Below, one piece after another: positions 1-10,264 of a stretch of 64,000 nucleotides of DNA. The translations under genes were made by a program, and so were the position numbers. Every line of letters starts with the position of its first letter. The stretch's first letter is position 1. The DNA comes from Collinsella sp. (GTDB taxonomy: Bacteria; Actinomycetota; Coriobacteriia; Coriobacteriales; Coriobacteriaceae). A model generated the notes under the pieces. It ran no database searches and was not told the DNA's origin. It saw only the letters and a list, made by a program, of their open reading frames with translations. The DNA lies in assembly GCA_019419585.1 (NCBI GenBank), contig DXZQ01000014.1, forward strand, positions 6,484 to 70,483. Direction: 5' to 3'.

Positions 1-686
1 CGATGGGTAACGGGATGGAGCTCTTCCACGCCTTCGATAGTCACGACGGGCGTACCGGCGCCTACAATCTTGGCGCCCATCTCGTTGAGCATGTTGGCGA
101 GATCGACAATCTCGGGCTCGCGGGCGGCATTGTCGATAACCGTGGTGCCCTGTGCGCGCACAGAGGCCATGATGAGGTTCTCGGTCGCACCGACGCTGGC
201 GAACTCGAGCGTGACGGTGGTACCGCGCAGACCTTGGGGCGCATTAGCGTTGATGTAACCGTGGGCGGTATCAAACTCAACGCCCAGGGCCTCAAGACCA
301 AGAATGTGCATATCGATCTTACGAGCACCCAGGTTGCAGCCGCCCGGCATGGCAATTTTGGCGCGATGGAAGCGGCCCAGCAGGGGCCCCATGACGGCGG
401 TGGAAGCGCGCATCTTGGCAACGAGCTCGTAGGGGGCCTCCCATGAATCGACCTGAGAGGTATCAATCTCGAGCGTGTGCTCGTCGAGAACATCGATCGT
501 AGCGCCCATGCCCTTGAGCACCTTGCCCATCACGTGGACATCGGAAATATCGGGCACGTTCTGCAGCGTCGTCTTGCCCGGCGCCAGAAGCGTTGCCGCC
601 ATGAGTTTGAGCGCGGAGTTCTTGGCGCCCGAGACGGGCACGGAGCCTCCGATGGCGTGGCCACCCTCAACGCGGATAATATCCAA
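1..686 (-). CDS. murA: UDP-N-acetylglucosamine 1-carboxyvinyltransferase, partial (C-terminus outside window)
   Basis: First committed step of peptidoglycan synthesis: transfers enolpyruvate from PEP to UDP-GlcNAc in the cytoplasm. About 228 of the usual ~420 residues are visible. The start is TTG at 686-684, preceded by a GAAAGGG ribosome site 6 bases upstream; the product begins LDIIRVEGG. Seen in the frame: the N-terminal substrate motif SGAKNSALKLM and the catalytic loop PGGCNLGARKIDMH, whose Cys is the PEP-attacking residue that fosfomycin alkylates in this family. It lies just past the ATP synthase terminator, so it is probably expressed separately from atp or by read-through. The gene runs off the left edge. 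Confidence 0.95.
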   Translation of the reverse strand, partial: MDIIRVEGGHAIGGSVPVSGAKNSALKLMAATLLAPGKTTLQNVPDISDVHVMGKVLKGMGATIDVLDEHTLEIDTSQVDSWEAPYELVAKMRASTAVMGPLLGRFHRAKIAMPGGCNLGARKIDMHILGLEALGVEFDTAHGYINANAPQGLRGTTVTLEFASVGATENLIMASVRAQGTTVIDNAAREPEIVDLANMLNEMGAKIVGAGTPVVTIEGVEELHPVTH

Positions 687-699
687 GGTCTACCCTTTC

Positions 700-738
700 A
701 AAAAGCATGCCCGGGGTGGCTGGGCCATCCCGGGCATG
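700..738 (-). terminator. Rho-independent terminator of the atp operon
   Basis: A 15-bp stem (706-720 with 724-738, one mismatched or wobble pair) with a 3-base loop is followed on the minus strand by five T residues (A700-A704 on the plus strand). It sits 36 bases after the atpC stop and just before the murA ribosome site, so it ends the ATP synthase transcript. Confidence 0.9.
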
Positions 739-774
739 ATGTGTTCGCAAATGGTCGAACGCTAAATCGTTTGA

Positions 775-1167
775 CTATTGGGCAAGCTTGAGCTTACACC
801 ATGCGATTTCATTATAGAGGTAGGCGCGGCGTGCATCATCCTCCGACAAATTACCCAGCTTCTCTTCAAAACCTTGAATATCAGCTTTAAGCTTGTCGGC
901 ATCGACGGTCGCCAAATCGCAAGCGCGCTCGGCGAGAACGGTCACGACATCGTCCGCAACCTGGGCATAGCCGCCGGCCACGGCAAACGTGTGGTCGACA
1001 GTGCCCATGGCCTTATCGGAAACGCGAACGTAACCGCGGTCGATCGTGCAGATCTCGCTGGAGTGAGCAGGCAGGACGCCAAACTCGCCATCCGTGGACG
1101 GAATCGACACAAACGCAGCGTCGCCCTCATAGGCGCAGCTCACGGGGCACACGATGCGGATACGCAT
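775..1167 (-). CDS. atpC: F1Fo ATP synthase epsilon subunit
   Basis: Central-stalk subunit of F1 that contacts the c-ring and can inhibit ATP hydrolysis through its C-terminal helices. 130 residues, usual for the family. The N-terminal beta-sandwich contains the typical stretch DGEFGVLPAHS near residues 26-36, and the last ~45 residues are the helical hairpin. It is the last gene of the operon, three bases after atpD, and is followed by a strong terminator. Confidence 0.95.
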   Translation of the reverse strand: MRIRIVCPVSCAYEGDAAFVSIPSTDGEFGVLPAHSSEICTIDRGYVRVSDKAMGTVDHTFAVAGGYAQVADDVVTVLAERACDLATVDADKLKADIQGFEEKLGNLSEDDARRAYLYNEIAWCKLKLAQ

Positions 1168-1170
1168 AAC

Positions 1171-2624
<1,454 letters not shown>

Positions 2625-2625
<1 letters not shown>

Positions 2626-3533
2626 TACTGTTCCTCCAATGCTGAGGCTCCGCCGACGATCTCGTTAATCTCGGTCGTGATCGAAGCCTGGCGCACGCGA
2701 CTATACGTGCGGGTAAGGGTCGAGATGATCGCGGTGGCGTTTTCCGTCGCGGAGTGCATGGCCTTGCGGCGTGCACCCTGCTCGGCAGCCGCCGAATCGA
2801 TCAGGGCCTGGTAGATGACCGTCAGGATATAAGACGGCACAAGCTTGCCGAGAACATGCTCGGGAGAGGGCACGAACTCGAACGTGGACGAGATGCGCTT
2901 AGGGGCGTCGGTCTCGTTCTTACGCGGACCGTGGGCCATAGCGATCATCTCGGGGTCGAGCGGCAGCAAGTGCTCGACGCGAAGCTCCTGATCCACGCGG
3001 TTCTTGGCGTGGTGGTAGACAAGCTCGACACGGTCAAGCTCACCGGCACGATACGCATCGCAGATATGAGAGGAAATCATGCGAGCCTGATTAAAATCGG
3101 GCTCGGAGGAATTGCCCTCAAAGTGCATGATGACGTTTGCGCGGTCGCGGAAATACGTGGCCGGCTTGCGTCCGCACGCAATGATCTCGCACTCGATGCC
3201 GTCGTTCGCCCAAGAAGCGGCGAGCTTTTCGGCCGTGCGCTCCACCGTCGTATTGAAACCGCCGGCAAGGCCGCGGTCCGAGGCAATGACGACAATCAGG
3301 CCACGCTTAACGCTCTCATGCTTCTGCAGCATGGGATCGGTGCCCGAACAGGAGGCGTCGCCGGCGACCGTCAACATGACGTCGGTCAGCGCCTCCTTAT
3401 AGGGCTCGGCCTGCTTGGAGCGATCGAGGGCACGACGGATCTTGGCCGTAGAGACCATCTCCATCGTGCGCGTGATCTGCTTGGTCGTGGTAACCGAGGA
3501 GATTCGCTTCTTAATGTCGCGAAGGTTGGCCAT
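2625..3533 (-). CDS. atpG: F1Fo ATP synthase gamma subunit
   Basis: Rotor shaft of the ATP synthase, linking the c-ring to the catalytic hexamer. 302 residues. It begins MANLRDIKKRISSVTTTKQITRTM, shown here in part by the family start LRDIKKRI and the TKQITRTMEMV segment, and ends with the conserved helix containing TEINEIVGGASAL. It is five bases downstream of atpA and overlaps atpD by one base. Confidence 0.97.
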
Positions 3534-3538
3534 AGGGC

Positions 3539-5137
3539 TTAGTTCTCCTCTGATCCAGAAACATCCGAATGGTGCTTGGCCATGAACTGCTGCTTGAAGT
3601 CGCCGATGACGCGCAAGAGCTCAGCCTTGGTGTCATCATCGATCTTCTTGGCGCGAACCTTGTCGAGCAGCGAACCAAAGCCATTGTCCATGTACTCGAT
3701 GAGCTCGGCACGGAAGGGCAGCACGTCGGCGATCTCCAGGTCATCCAGGAAGCCCTCGTTGCCAGCGAACAGCGTAACGATCTGCTCGCCAACCTCAAAC
3801 GGCTTGTAACGCGGCTGCTTCAGGAGCTCGGTCATGCGAGCACCATGGGTCAGCTGCTTCTGAGTAGCCTCGTCGAGGTCGGAGCCGAACTGCGTAAAGC
3901 CAGCGAGCTCCTGGTACGAAGCGAGGTCCAGACGGAGGTTGCCGGCGACCTGCTTCATGGCCTTGGTCTGCGCATCGCCACCGACGCGGGACACGGAGAT
4001 GCCCACGTCGACTGCCGGGCGCTGACCCTGGAAGAAGAGCTCGGACTGCAGGTAGATCTGACCATCGGTAATGGAAATGACGTTGGTCGGAATGTAGGCC
4101 GAGACGTCGCCGTCCTGGGTCTCGATGATCGGCAGTGCCGTCATGGAGCCGTAACCGTTCTTCTTGGACATCTTGACGGCACGCTCGAGCAGACGAGAGT
4201 GCAGGTAGAAGATGTCGCCAGGATAGGCCTCGCGTCCGGGCGGACGATGCAGCGTCAGCGACATCTGACGGTAGGCCACAGCCTGCTTGGACAGGTCGTC
4301 GTAGATGACGAGCACGTGGCCGCCGGGGTTGGTCTCGCTGGCGGGCTTGCCGTCCTCGCCGTTGTACATGAAGAACTCGCCGATAGCGGCACCTGCCATA
4401 GGCGCGATGTACTGCATAGGGGCGGAATCGGCAGCCGTGGCCGAAACGATGATGGTGTAGTCGAGCGCACCGTGCTGAGCGAGGGTCTCGCGGATGTTGG
4501 CAACCGTAGAGGCCTTCTGGCCGATGGCGACATAGATGCAGACCATGCCCTTGCCGCGCTGATTGAGGATAGCGTCGATGGCAATGGCGGTCTTACCGGT
4601 CTTACGGTCGCCGATGATGAGCTCACGCTGACCGCGGCCAATAGGCACCATGGAGTCGATAGCGAGCAGACCGGTCTGAACCGGCTCGCACACCGGGGTA
4701 CGGTCAATGACGCCGGGGGCCTTGAACTCGATGGGGCGACGGTGCGTAGCGACGATGTCGCCTAGGCCGTCGATGGGCTGGCCGAGCGGATTGACGACGC
4801 GGCCGAGCATGGCGCGGCTCACGGGGATATCCATAATGCGGCCAGTGGTGCGGCACTCGTCGCCTTCCTTGATGGAGTCGACGGCACCGAACAGAACGGC
4901 GCCGACCTCGTCACGGTCAAGGTTCTGGGCAAGGCCGAAGACGGTCTCACCGGTATCGGAGCTCTTGAACTCCAGAAGCTCGCCTGCCATGGCGCTCTTG
5001 AGGCCGGAGACGCGCGCGATGCCGTCGCCTACCTCGTCGACCGTTGAAACCTCATGCGTATCGACCGTCGCGGAGAGGCTCGTGAGCTGCTCCTGCAGTT
5101 TCTTGGCGATATCCTGGGCATTGAGGGTTTCGGACAT
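3539..5137 (-). CDS. atpA: F1Fo ATP synthase alpha subunit
   Basis: Regulatory nucleotide-binding subunit of F1. 532 residues. Walker A GDRKTGKT is at residues 176-183, and the arginine-finger region is in the segment around VGISVSRVGGDAQ. The C-terminal ~15 residues are polar (KHHSDVSGSEEN), a modest extension. The start codon shares one base with the atpH stop (TAATG), the same overlap as atpG-atpD. Confidence 0.98.
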   Translation of the reverse strand: MSETLNAQDIAKKLQEQLTSLSATVDTHEVSTVDEVGDGIARVSGLKSAMAGELLEFKSSDTGETVFGLAQNLDRDEVGAVLFGAVDSIKEGDECRTTGRIMDIPVSRAMLGRVVNPLGQPIDGLGDIVATHRRPIEFKAPGVIDRTPVCEPVQTGLLAIDSMVPIGRGQRELIIGDRKTGKTAIAIDAILNQRGKGMVCIYVAIGQKASTVANIRETLAQHGALDYTIIVSATAADSAPMQYIAPMAGAAIGEFFMYNGEDGKPASETNPGGHVLVIYDDLSKQAVAYRQMSLTLHRPPGREAYPGDIFYLHSRLLERAVKMSKKNGYGSMTALPIIETQDGDVSAYIPTNVISITDGQIYLQSELFFQGQRPAVDVGISVSRVGGDAQTKAMKQVAGNLRLDLASYQELAGFTQFGSDLDEATQKQLTHGARMTELLKQPRYKPFEVGEQIVTLFAGNEGFLDDLEIADVLPFRAELIEYMDNGFGSLLDKVRAKKIDDDTKAELLRVIGDFKQQFMAKHHSDVSGSEEN

Positions 5138-5613
5138 TAGGCTTCACCTCCGTACGAATTAGCAGAGTTTGCGAGGGTCTCCTGCGCGACGCGCAGCTGC
5201 GTCTTGACGGAAATGTCACGACGCTCGCCGCGGGCCTCGAGCACCAGGCCGCCCACGATAGACGGATCGACCTGCTCGATAAGGAATACCTTGCGGCCGA
5301 AGTCCTGCTCGCATTTCTTAGTGATGGTTTGACGCAGCTCGTCGTCGAGCGGGATCGCCGTGGTGACGGTCACGCCCACTACATCCTCGTCTTCCTCGGC
5401 AACATACTTAAAGGCAGCTGCCACCTTGGGAAGAAGGTCGAGCTGGTCGCGCTTGGACATGGTGTCGAGCACGGCGATGATCTCGGGGCTGGCAGAAGCC
5501 AAGCGCTCGATCATCTCGAGGTCCTCGAACACATGGTTCTCGGCCTTAGCGGCTTCCAGAAGGGAGCGCGCGTAGGTCTCGAGCACCTTGTCCTGATAGC
5601 GGCTAGTCGGCAT
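5137..5613 (-). CDS. atpH: F1Fo ATP synthase delta subunit
   Basis: Peripheral-stalk subunit joining the top of F1 to the b subunits. 158 residues, a little short for the family (about 175-180). The C-terminal motif DPSIVGGLVLEARGERRDISVKT is typical, of which the core IVGGLVLEARGER is diagnostic. It overlaps the end of atpF by 11 bases and atpA by one, so the stalk and F1 genes are tightly coupled. Confidence 0.93.
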   Translation of the reverse strand: MPTSRYQDKVLETYARSLLEAAKAENHVFEDLEMIERLASASPEIIAVLDTMSKRDQLDLLPKVAAAFKYVAEEDEDVVGVTVTTAIPLDDELRQTITKKCEQDFGRKVFLIEQVDPSIVGGLVLEARGERRDISVKTQLRVAQETLANSANSYGGEA

Positions 5614-6205
5614 TCAGGCTACCTGCTTCCTGGATGTAGCGCTCGATGAGCTTCTTCTGCTCGGCATCGTCCTCGAGTGCCTCGCCCACGATCTTGGTGG
5701 CGACGGCAACGGACAGGTCGGCGATGGAGCTCGCGGCACCGGCGTAAATGGACTTGCGCTCGTCCTCGACGGTCGTATGGGCCTTGGCGATGATCTCCTC
5801 GGCCTCCTTGTGAGCAGCCTCGATGATACGGGCGCGCTCGGACTCGGCGTCCTTACGGGCCTCGAGAACGATGTCGGCAGCCTGACGACGGGCGTCGGTG
5901 ACGATCGAGTCGGACTCAGCGCGCTTGGCGATAGCCTCCTGCTTGGTCTTCTCGGCCTCGTCGAGGCTCTCCTCGATCTTCTTGCCGCGCTCCTCCATGG
6001 TTTTCATGATGCCCGGCAGGGCGACCTTGGCCAGCACGATCCAGATAATCAGGAAGGCGATAAGCGCCGGGATGAACTCCGCCATCTTAGGGATGAGGAT
6101 GTCCGCACCGGCAGCGCCGTCCTCGGCGAACGCGGAAACCGGCATGAGCAGCGCGGCCGCGGACGCGGAGAGTGCGATCGCGCTCTTCTGGGATGAAAGA
6201 TTCAT
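5603..6205 (-). CDS. atpF: F1Fo ATP synthase b subunit with a signal-peptide-like N-terminus
   Basis: Peripheral-stalk subunit anchored in the membrane. 200 residues. The membrane helix is around residues 45-65 (IPALIAFLIIWIVLAKVALP), followed by a long charged coiled coil. Before this lies a second hydrophobic segment, residues 8-28, ending in SAFA-EDG, which looks like a cleavable signal peptide (AxA motif). Longer N-termini of this type occur in some Actinobacteria; whether it is cleaved here is inference. It is 15 bases downstream of atpE. Confidence 0.94.
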   Translation of the reverse strand: MNLSSQKSAIALSASAAALLMPVSAFAEDGAAGADILIPKMAEFIPALIAFLIIWIVLAKVALPGIMKTMEERGKKIEESLDEAEKTKQEAIAKRAESDSIVTDARRQAADIVLEARKDAESERARIIEAAHKEAEEIIAKAHTTVEDERKSIYAGAASSIADLSVAVATKIVGEALEDDAEQKKLIERYIQEAGSLNAD

Positions 6206-6220
6206 ACTTGACGCTCCGTG

Positions 6221-6415
6221 CTATTTAACGATCAGCGCGACAACGAAGCCGATCAGAGCCAGAGCCTCGCCGAAGGCGGAGCCCATGATGAAGACGGTGA
6301 ACACGCGGCCCTGGACCTCAGGCTGACGGGCCATAGCACCCGTAGCACCCAGAGCAGACAGGCCGATAGCAAGACCAGCGCCGATAACACCGAGACCGTA
6401 ACCGATAACTCCCAC
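6221..6415 (-). CDS. atpE: F1Fo ATP synthase c subunit (proteolipid)
   Basis: Forms the membrane rotor ring. 64 residues, at the short end for the family. Two hydrophobic helices flank the polar loop ARQPE (residues 29-33), and the ion-binding carboxylate is Glu50 in SAFGEALALIGF. No obvious sodium-type ligand set is seen around it, so proton coupling is more likely, but this is inference. The start is GTG at 6415-6413, chosen because AAAGGAGG lies 4 bases upstream. Confidence 0.95.
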   Translation of the reverse strand: MGVIGYGLGVIGAGLAIGLSALGATGAMARQPEVQGRVFTVFIMGSAFGEALALIGFVVALIVK

Positions 6416-6538
6416 GATTCCTCCTTTGTCGTGCGTGTCTTATTTCACGCAGGATAACCTTTTTATAACTGCCGGGCTCCATGGGTACGGGCACCGGCGG
6501 TTTAACGAATTGCTTACCTTTAAGGCGCGAGCGGAAGA

Positions 6539-7342
6539 CTACTCCTCCTCCGCGACCTCCTCTGCCTCGGAGACATACACGGCGGTAAGGACCGTGAAGA
6601 CGTAAGCCTGGATGGCGCCGACCACAAGCTCGATCGCATAGATCAGGATGAGGATGGCAAGCCAGGCCAGCGAAGGCAGGGCGCCGACGGCGTGGGCCGC
6701 GGAAACCTGCTGAAGCAGCGGCTGCATGAACATGCTCGCCATGATGGCGAACGAACCCATGACCACGTGTCCTGCGAACATGTTGCAGAACAGACGGACG
6801 GCGAGCGTGATGAGGCGCAGGAAGGTCGAGAAGAGCTCGACGACCCACACGAGCACGTTCATCGGGAAGCTCACGCCCTGCGGGGCGAGGCTCTTGATGT
6901 AGCCGATCACGCCGTGAGCCTTGCATCCGTAGTAGATGAAGTACACGAAGGCGAAGATGGCGAGCGCGGCGGTGGAGCCGATTGCGCCGGTGCCGGGCTT
7001 CATTCCCGGGATCAGGCCGATCATGTTATTGATCAGGATGAACAGGAAAAGCGAGCACAGGAACGGGAAGTGCTTCTTCCAGTTCTCACCCACGACGCCC
7101 TTGCCGATATCGTTCTCGACGTACTCGATGATGTACTCGAAACCGTTGACGAAGAAGCCCTTGGGAACCAGGGTCTGCTTCTTCTTGAACACGGCCAGGA
7201 CGATCAGGAGCACGATCGTGGAGACGATCAGCCAAAACGAGTACTGCGTGATGCCGCAGCTCAGATCGCCCACGACAGGGGTGGAGCTGAACTCGCTGAC
7301 CAGATGATTAATCTCATCAGGCAGCTTTTCAAAAATTTCCAC
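6539..7342 (-). CDS. atpB: F1Fo ATP synthase a subunit
   Basis: Membrane stator subunit carrying the ion half-channels. 267 residues with about six hydrophobic segments. The essential arginine is present in LRLITLAVRLFCNMFAGH, a segment conserved across the family. The C-terminus is strongly acidic (SEAEEVAEEE). It follows the small atpI-like gene by three bases; 123 bases separate it from atpE. Confidence 0.96.
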   Translation of the reverse strand: MEIFEKLPDEINHLVSEFSSTPVVGDLSCGITQYSFWLIVSTIVLLIVLAVFKKKQTLVPKGFFVNGFEYIIEYVENDIGKGVVGENWKKHFPFLCSLFLFILINNMIGLIPGMKPGTGAIGSTAALAIFAFVYFIYYGCKAHGVIGYIKSLAPQGVSFPMNVLVWVVELFSTFLRLITLAVRLFCNMFAGHVVMGSFAIMASMFMQPLLQQVSAAHAVGALPSLAWLAILILIYAIELVVGAIQAYVFTVLTAVYVSEAEEVAEEE

Positions 7343-7345
7343 GAC

Positions 7346-7657
7346 TTACCTTTCGACCTCATGAGGATCTCGCAGCGCCTTGGCGACACGAACCGTGCAG
7401 GCGGCCATAAAGGCCACGAAGCCGATCGCCTCGCCCAGGAGGAACATGCGAAACGCCTCTCCGAACAACACAAACACAACCAAGGTAAAGACGAGCAGGG
7501 CGATTGCCGAGACCGCCAGACTCACCATGCCCTTGAGCATGTCCGCATTCTGCTTATCGTCAAGAACCGGCTTGAGCGTAAAGACAAAGGGAAGAAAGGC
7601 AATCGCGCCCGCAATGGCGCCTGCAACGATAGCGAGCAGATCGGCTATCTGAAACAC
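7346..7657 (-). CDS. atpI: AtpI-like small membrane protein (ATP synthase protein I family)
   Basis: About 103 residues with three to four hydrophobic helices and a charged loop (KPVLDDKQNADM). Position first in the atp operon and size fit the AtpI family, thought to help c-ring assembly or ion handling; sequence similarity is weak by eye, so the family call rests partly on context. I chose GTG at 7657 because GAGG lies 6 bases upstream; a GTG at 7669 is in frame but its purine stretch is too close. Confidence 0.75.
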   Translation of the reverse strand: MFQIADLLAIVAGAIAGAIAFLPFVFTLKPVLDDKQNADMLKGMVSLAVSAIALLVFTLVVFVLFGEAFRMFLLGEAIGFVAFMAACTVRVAKALRDPHEVER

Positions 7658-7719
7658 TGGCGTCCTCACTTTCCTTTTTTAACGCTTCCCAGAACAGTTC
7701 CCGCCAAACATTGGTGACT

Positions 7720-7747
7720 ATTGTACGAGCCAATCGCTAAAGTACAA
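7720..7747 (-). promoter_or_regulatory. Probable promoter of the atp operon
   Basis: On the minus strand a -35-like TTGTAC (7747-7742) and a -10 TACAAT (7725-7720) are separated by 16 bases. The predicted start lies about 50 bases before the first operon gene. No other good match is seen in the 7670-7938 gap. Confidence 0.5.
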
Positions 7748-7938
7748 CCGAAAAAGCATCGGTTAATACGCACCTGTTCGTTTTCTTAAGACCTTCTTTA
7801 TGCCGCAGGTAGGTAATACGTTTTTCTCGAACCCCTCTGGGCTAAACGTCCGTTAACAGGAGTGCGCGTGGACGTCTTTTGCTCGCCAGCGCGCACCATT
7901 TCTTCGTATTTGTGACCGTAGCCGACAAGGCCCGACGA

Positions 7939-8586
7939 CTAGAGCGTGCCGTAGATGCGGTCGCCGGCGTCGCCCAGGCCGGGAACGATGTAGGCGGCCT
8001 CGTTGAGATGGTCATCGATGGCGCACGTATAAATATGTACGTCAGGATCCTTCTCGGTCAGCGACTTGAGGCCCTCGGGCGCGGCGACGATGCACAGCAT
8101 GCGGATGTCCTTGACACCGCGCTCGCGCAGGTAGCTGATAGCCATCTCGGCCGAACCGCCCGTGGCGAGCATGGGGTCGACAACCAGGCAGATACGCTGG
8201 TCGATATCCTTGGGCATCTTGCAGTAATACTCATGCGGCTCGTGGGTGACCTCGTCGCGCTCCATGCCGATGTGGCCCACGCGGGCAGAGGGTACCAGGT
8301 CGAGGATGCCGTCGACCATGCCAAGACCCGCACGCAGGATGGGAACGATGGCGAGCTTCTTGCCGGCAAGCTGCTTAAACGTGGCGGTGGTGATGGGGGT
8401 CTCGACTTCGACGTCTTCCATAGGCAGGTCGCGCATGGCCTCGTAGCCGTCAAAGAGCGCAAGCTCGCGCACGAGCTGGCGGAACTGGTTGGTGCCGGTG
8501 TTTTTATCGCGCAGGATCGACAGCTTGTGCTGAACGAGCGGGTGATCGACAAGCGTCACACGGGACGCATCATAGGTGACGGTCAT
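7939..8586 (-). CDS. upp: Uracil phosphoribosyltransferase
   Basis: Salvages uracil to UMP using PRPP. 215 residues from ATG 8586, chosen because AAAGGGG lies 10 bases upstream; an in-frame extension upstream is non-conserved. Seen: substrate loop PILRAGLGMVDG and the PRPP-binding motif VVDPMLATGGSA, with the C-terminal GDAGDRIYGTL typical of Upp. It stands alone between the atp promoter and glpK. Confidence 0.97.
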   Translation of the reverse strand: MTVTYDASRVTLVDHPLVQHKLSILRDKNTGTNQFRQLVRELALFDGYEAMRDLPMEDVEVETPITTATFKQLAGKKLAIVPILRAGLGMVDGILDLVPSARVGHIGMERDEVTHEPHEYYCKMPKDIDQRICLVVDPMLATGGSAEMAISYLRERGVKDIRMLCIVAAPEGLKSLTEKDPDVHIYTCAIDDHLNEAAYIVPGLGDAGDRIYGTL

Positions 8587-8709
8587 GGGTTGATTGCCCC
8601 TTTCGTTGCGGCCGCAAAACGGCCTTGCTGACAAGGCGCGCAGCAATGTCGCCACCGCACGCCATGCATTAGTTTAGCGGTTTGTTGTATCGAGCAGCCC
8701 ATCGCGGCT

Positions 8710-10251
8710 CTACTGTGCAGTACTGAGCGAGCGCTTGACTGCATCACGCCAGCCCGTAAGGTTTTGCTCGCGGCGCGCGGCGGACATATGGGGAAGGAAG
8801 GTCCTAACGATCTGGGCATTTTGCTCCAGCTCTTCCAGATCTTCCCAATAGCCGACGGCAAGACCCGCCAAGTACGCGGCACCGATTGCCGTGGTCTCCA
8901 CCGTCTCACATTGCAGCACGGGGATATCCAGCAGGTCGGCCTGGAATTGCATGATGAACTCGTTGCGCGAGGCACCGCCATCGACAGACAGGCGCTCGAT
9001 CGAAAGCCCCACGTCCTGCTCCATGGCGCGCAGCACGTCGTAGCTCTGATATGCCATGGATTCGCAGGCGGCGCGTACGATGGTCGCACGGCTCGAGGCG
9101 CCGGTCAGACCGCACACGATACCGCGGGCATGCGGGTCCCACCAGGGAGCGCCCAAACCCGCAAAGGCGGGAACGAAGTAGCAGCCCTCGTTGTCGTTAA
9201 TCGAAGCGGCAAGTTGTGCCGACTCGCTCACGCTCGAGATGATGCCCATGTTGTTGCGAAGCCAGTTCATGGTGGAGCCGGCAGCAAAGATGGAGCCCTC
9301 GAGTGCATAGCTGATCTTCCCGTTCGCAGCGATACCGATGGTGGAAACCAAGCCGTTCTTGGATTCGACGATCTCGTCGCCGGTGTTCATGAGCATAAAG
9401 CAACCCGTGCCATAGGTGTTTTTGGTCTGGCCGGGACGGAAACAGCAGTGGCCGAACAGCGACGCCTGCTGGTCGCCCGCCACGCCCATGATGGGCGGCA
9501 TGTTGGTCATGATGTCGCTCGCGACGCGGCCGTAGTCACCCGAGCTCCAGCGAACCTCGGGCATCATGGAACGTGGAACGTCAAAGAGCGCCAGCAGGTC
9601 GTCGTCCCAATCGAGCGTATGGATATTAAAGAGCGCCGTGCGGCTGGCATTGGTGTAGTCGGTGGCAAAGACCTGGCCGCCAGTGAGGTTGTAGATGAGC
9701 CAAGTGTCGATGGTGCCAAACATGAGGTCGCCCGCCGCCGCGCTCTCGCGTGCGCCGTCGACGTTGTCGAGAATCCACTGCACCTTGGAGGCCGAGAAAT
9801 ACGGGTCGAGCGTGAGTCCCGTGCGGGAGCGCACCAGCTCCTCGCAACCCTGTTCAACCAACGCGTCGATCGCCGGCGCGGTACGACGGCACTGCCACAC
9901 GATGGCGTTATAGATGGGTTGGCCGCTTATGCGGTCCCACACAACCGTGGTCTCGCGCTGGTTGGAGATGCCGATGGCGGCAATGCGGTCGGAGTGGATA
10001 CCACTCTTAAACTGGACTTCCATCATGACGGCGATTTGACTGGCAAGGACCGCCATGGGGTCTTGCTCTACCCAACCGGGACGCGGAAAACTGGTTTTGA
10101 CGCTGCGACGTGCCTGCGCGACGATGCATCCGTACTCGTCGACGATGGTCGCAAGTACCGAGGTGGTGCCGCAGTCGAGCGCCATGATGTAGGAACCGCC
10201 AAAGTTAAACGAGGCATCTTCCATGCCCAGGCTGCCCAGATTCAACGACAT
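8710..10251 (-). CDS. glpK: Glycerol kinase
   Basis: Phosphorylates glycerol to sn-glycerol 3-phosphate. 513 residues, FGGY sugar-kinase fold. The phosphate loop reads ALDCGTTS (most GlpK have DQGTTS, so Gln is replaced by Cys). Conserved segments GISNQRETT, WDRISGQPIYNAIVWQ, RSRTGLTLDPYFSASK and GLGAPWWDPHARG are present. About 20 residues precede the phosphate loop, longer than usual; the ribosome site AAAGGTG supports this start. It lies 13 bases after tsaC, suggesting cotranscription. No glycerol facilitator or glpD neighbour is present. Confidence 0.95.
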   Translation of the reverse strand: MSLNLGSLGMEDASFNFGGSYIMALDCGTTSVLATIVDEYGCIVAQARRSVKTSFPRPGWVEQDPMAVLASQIAVMMEVQFKSGIHSDRIAAIGISNQRETTVVWDRISGQPIYNAIVWQCRRTAPAIDALVEQGCEELVRSRTGLTLDPYFSASKVQWILDNVDGARESAAAGDLMFGTIDTWLIYNLTGGQVFATDYTNASRTALFNIHTLDWDDDLLALFDVPRSMMPEVRWSSGDYGRVASDIMTNMPPIMGVAGDQQASLFGHCCFRPGQTKNTYGTGCFMLMNTGDEIVESKNGLVSTIGIAANGKISYALEGSIFAAGSTMNWLRNNMGIISSVSESAQLAASINDNEGCYFVPAFAGLGAPWWDPHARGIVCGLTGASSRATIVRAACESMAYQSYDVLRAMEQDVGLSIERLSVDGGASRNEFIMQFQADLLDIPVLQCETVETTAIGAAYLAGLAVGYWEDLEELEQNAQIVRTFLPHMSAARREQNLTGWRDAVKRSLSTAQ

Positions 10252-10264
10252 CGCTTACACCTTT

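Noticed and set aside
7746..7764. Short hairpin AACCGA/TCGGTT near the atp promoter as a terminator
   Set aside because: Only 6 bp with no T-run, and it overlaps the -35 region.
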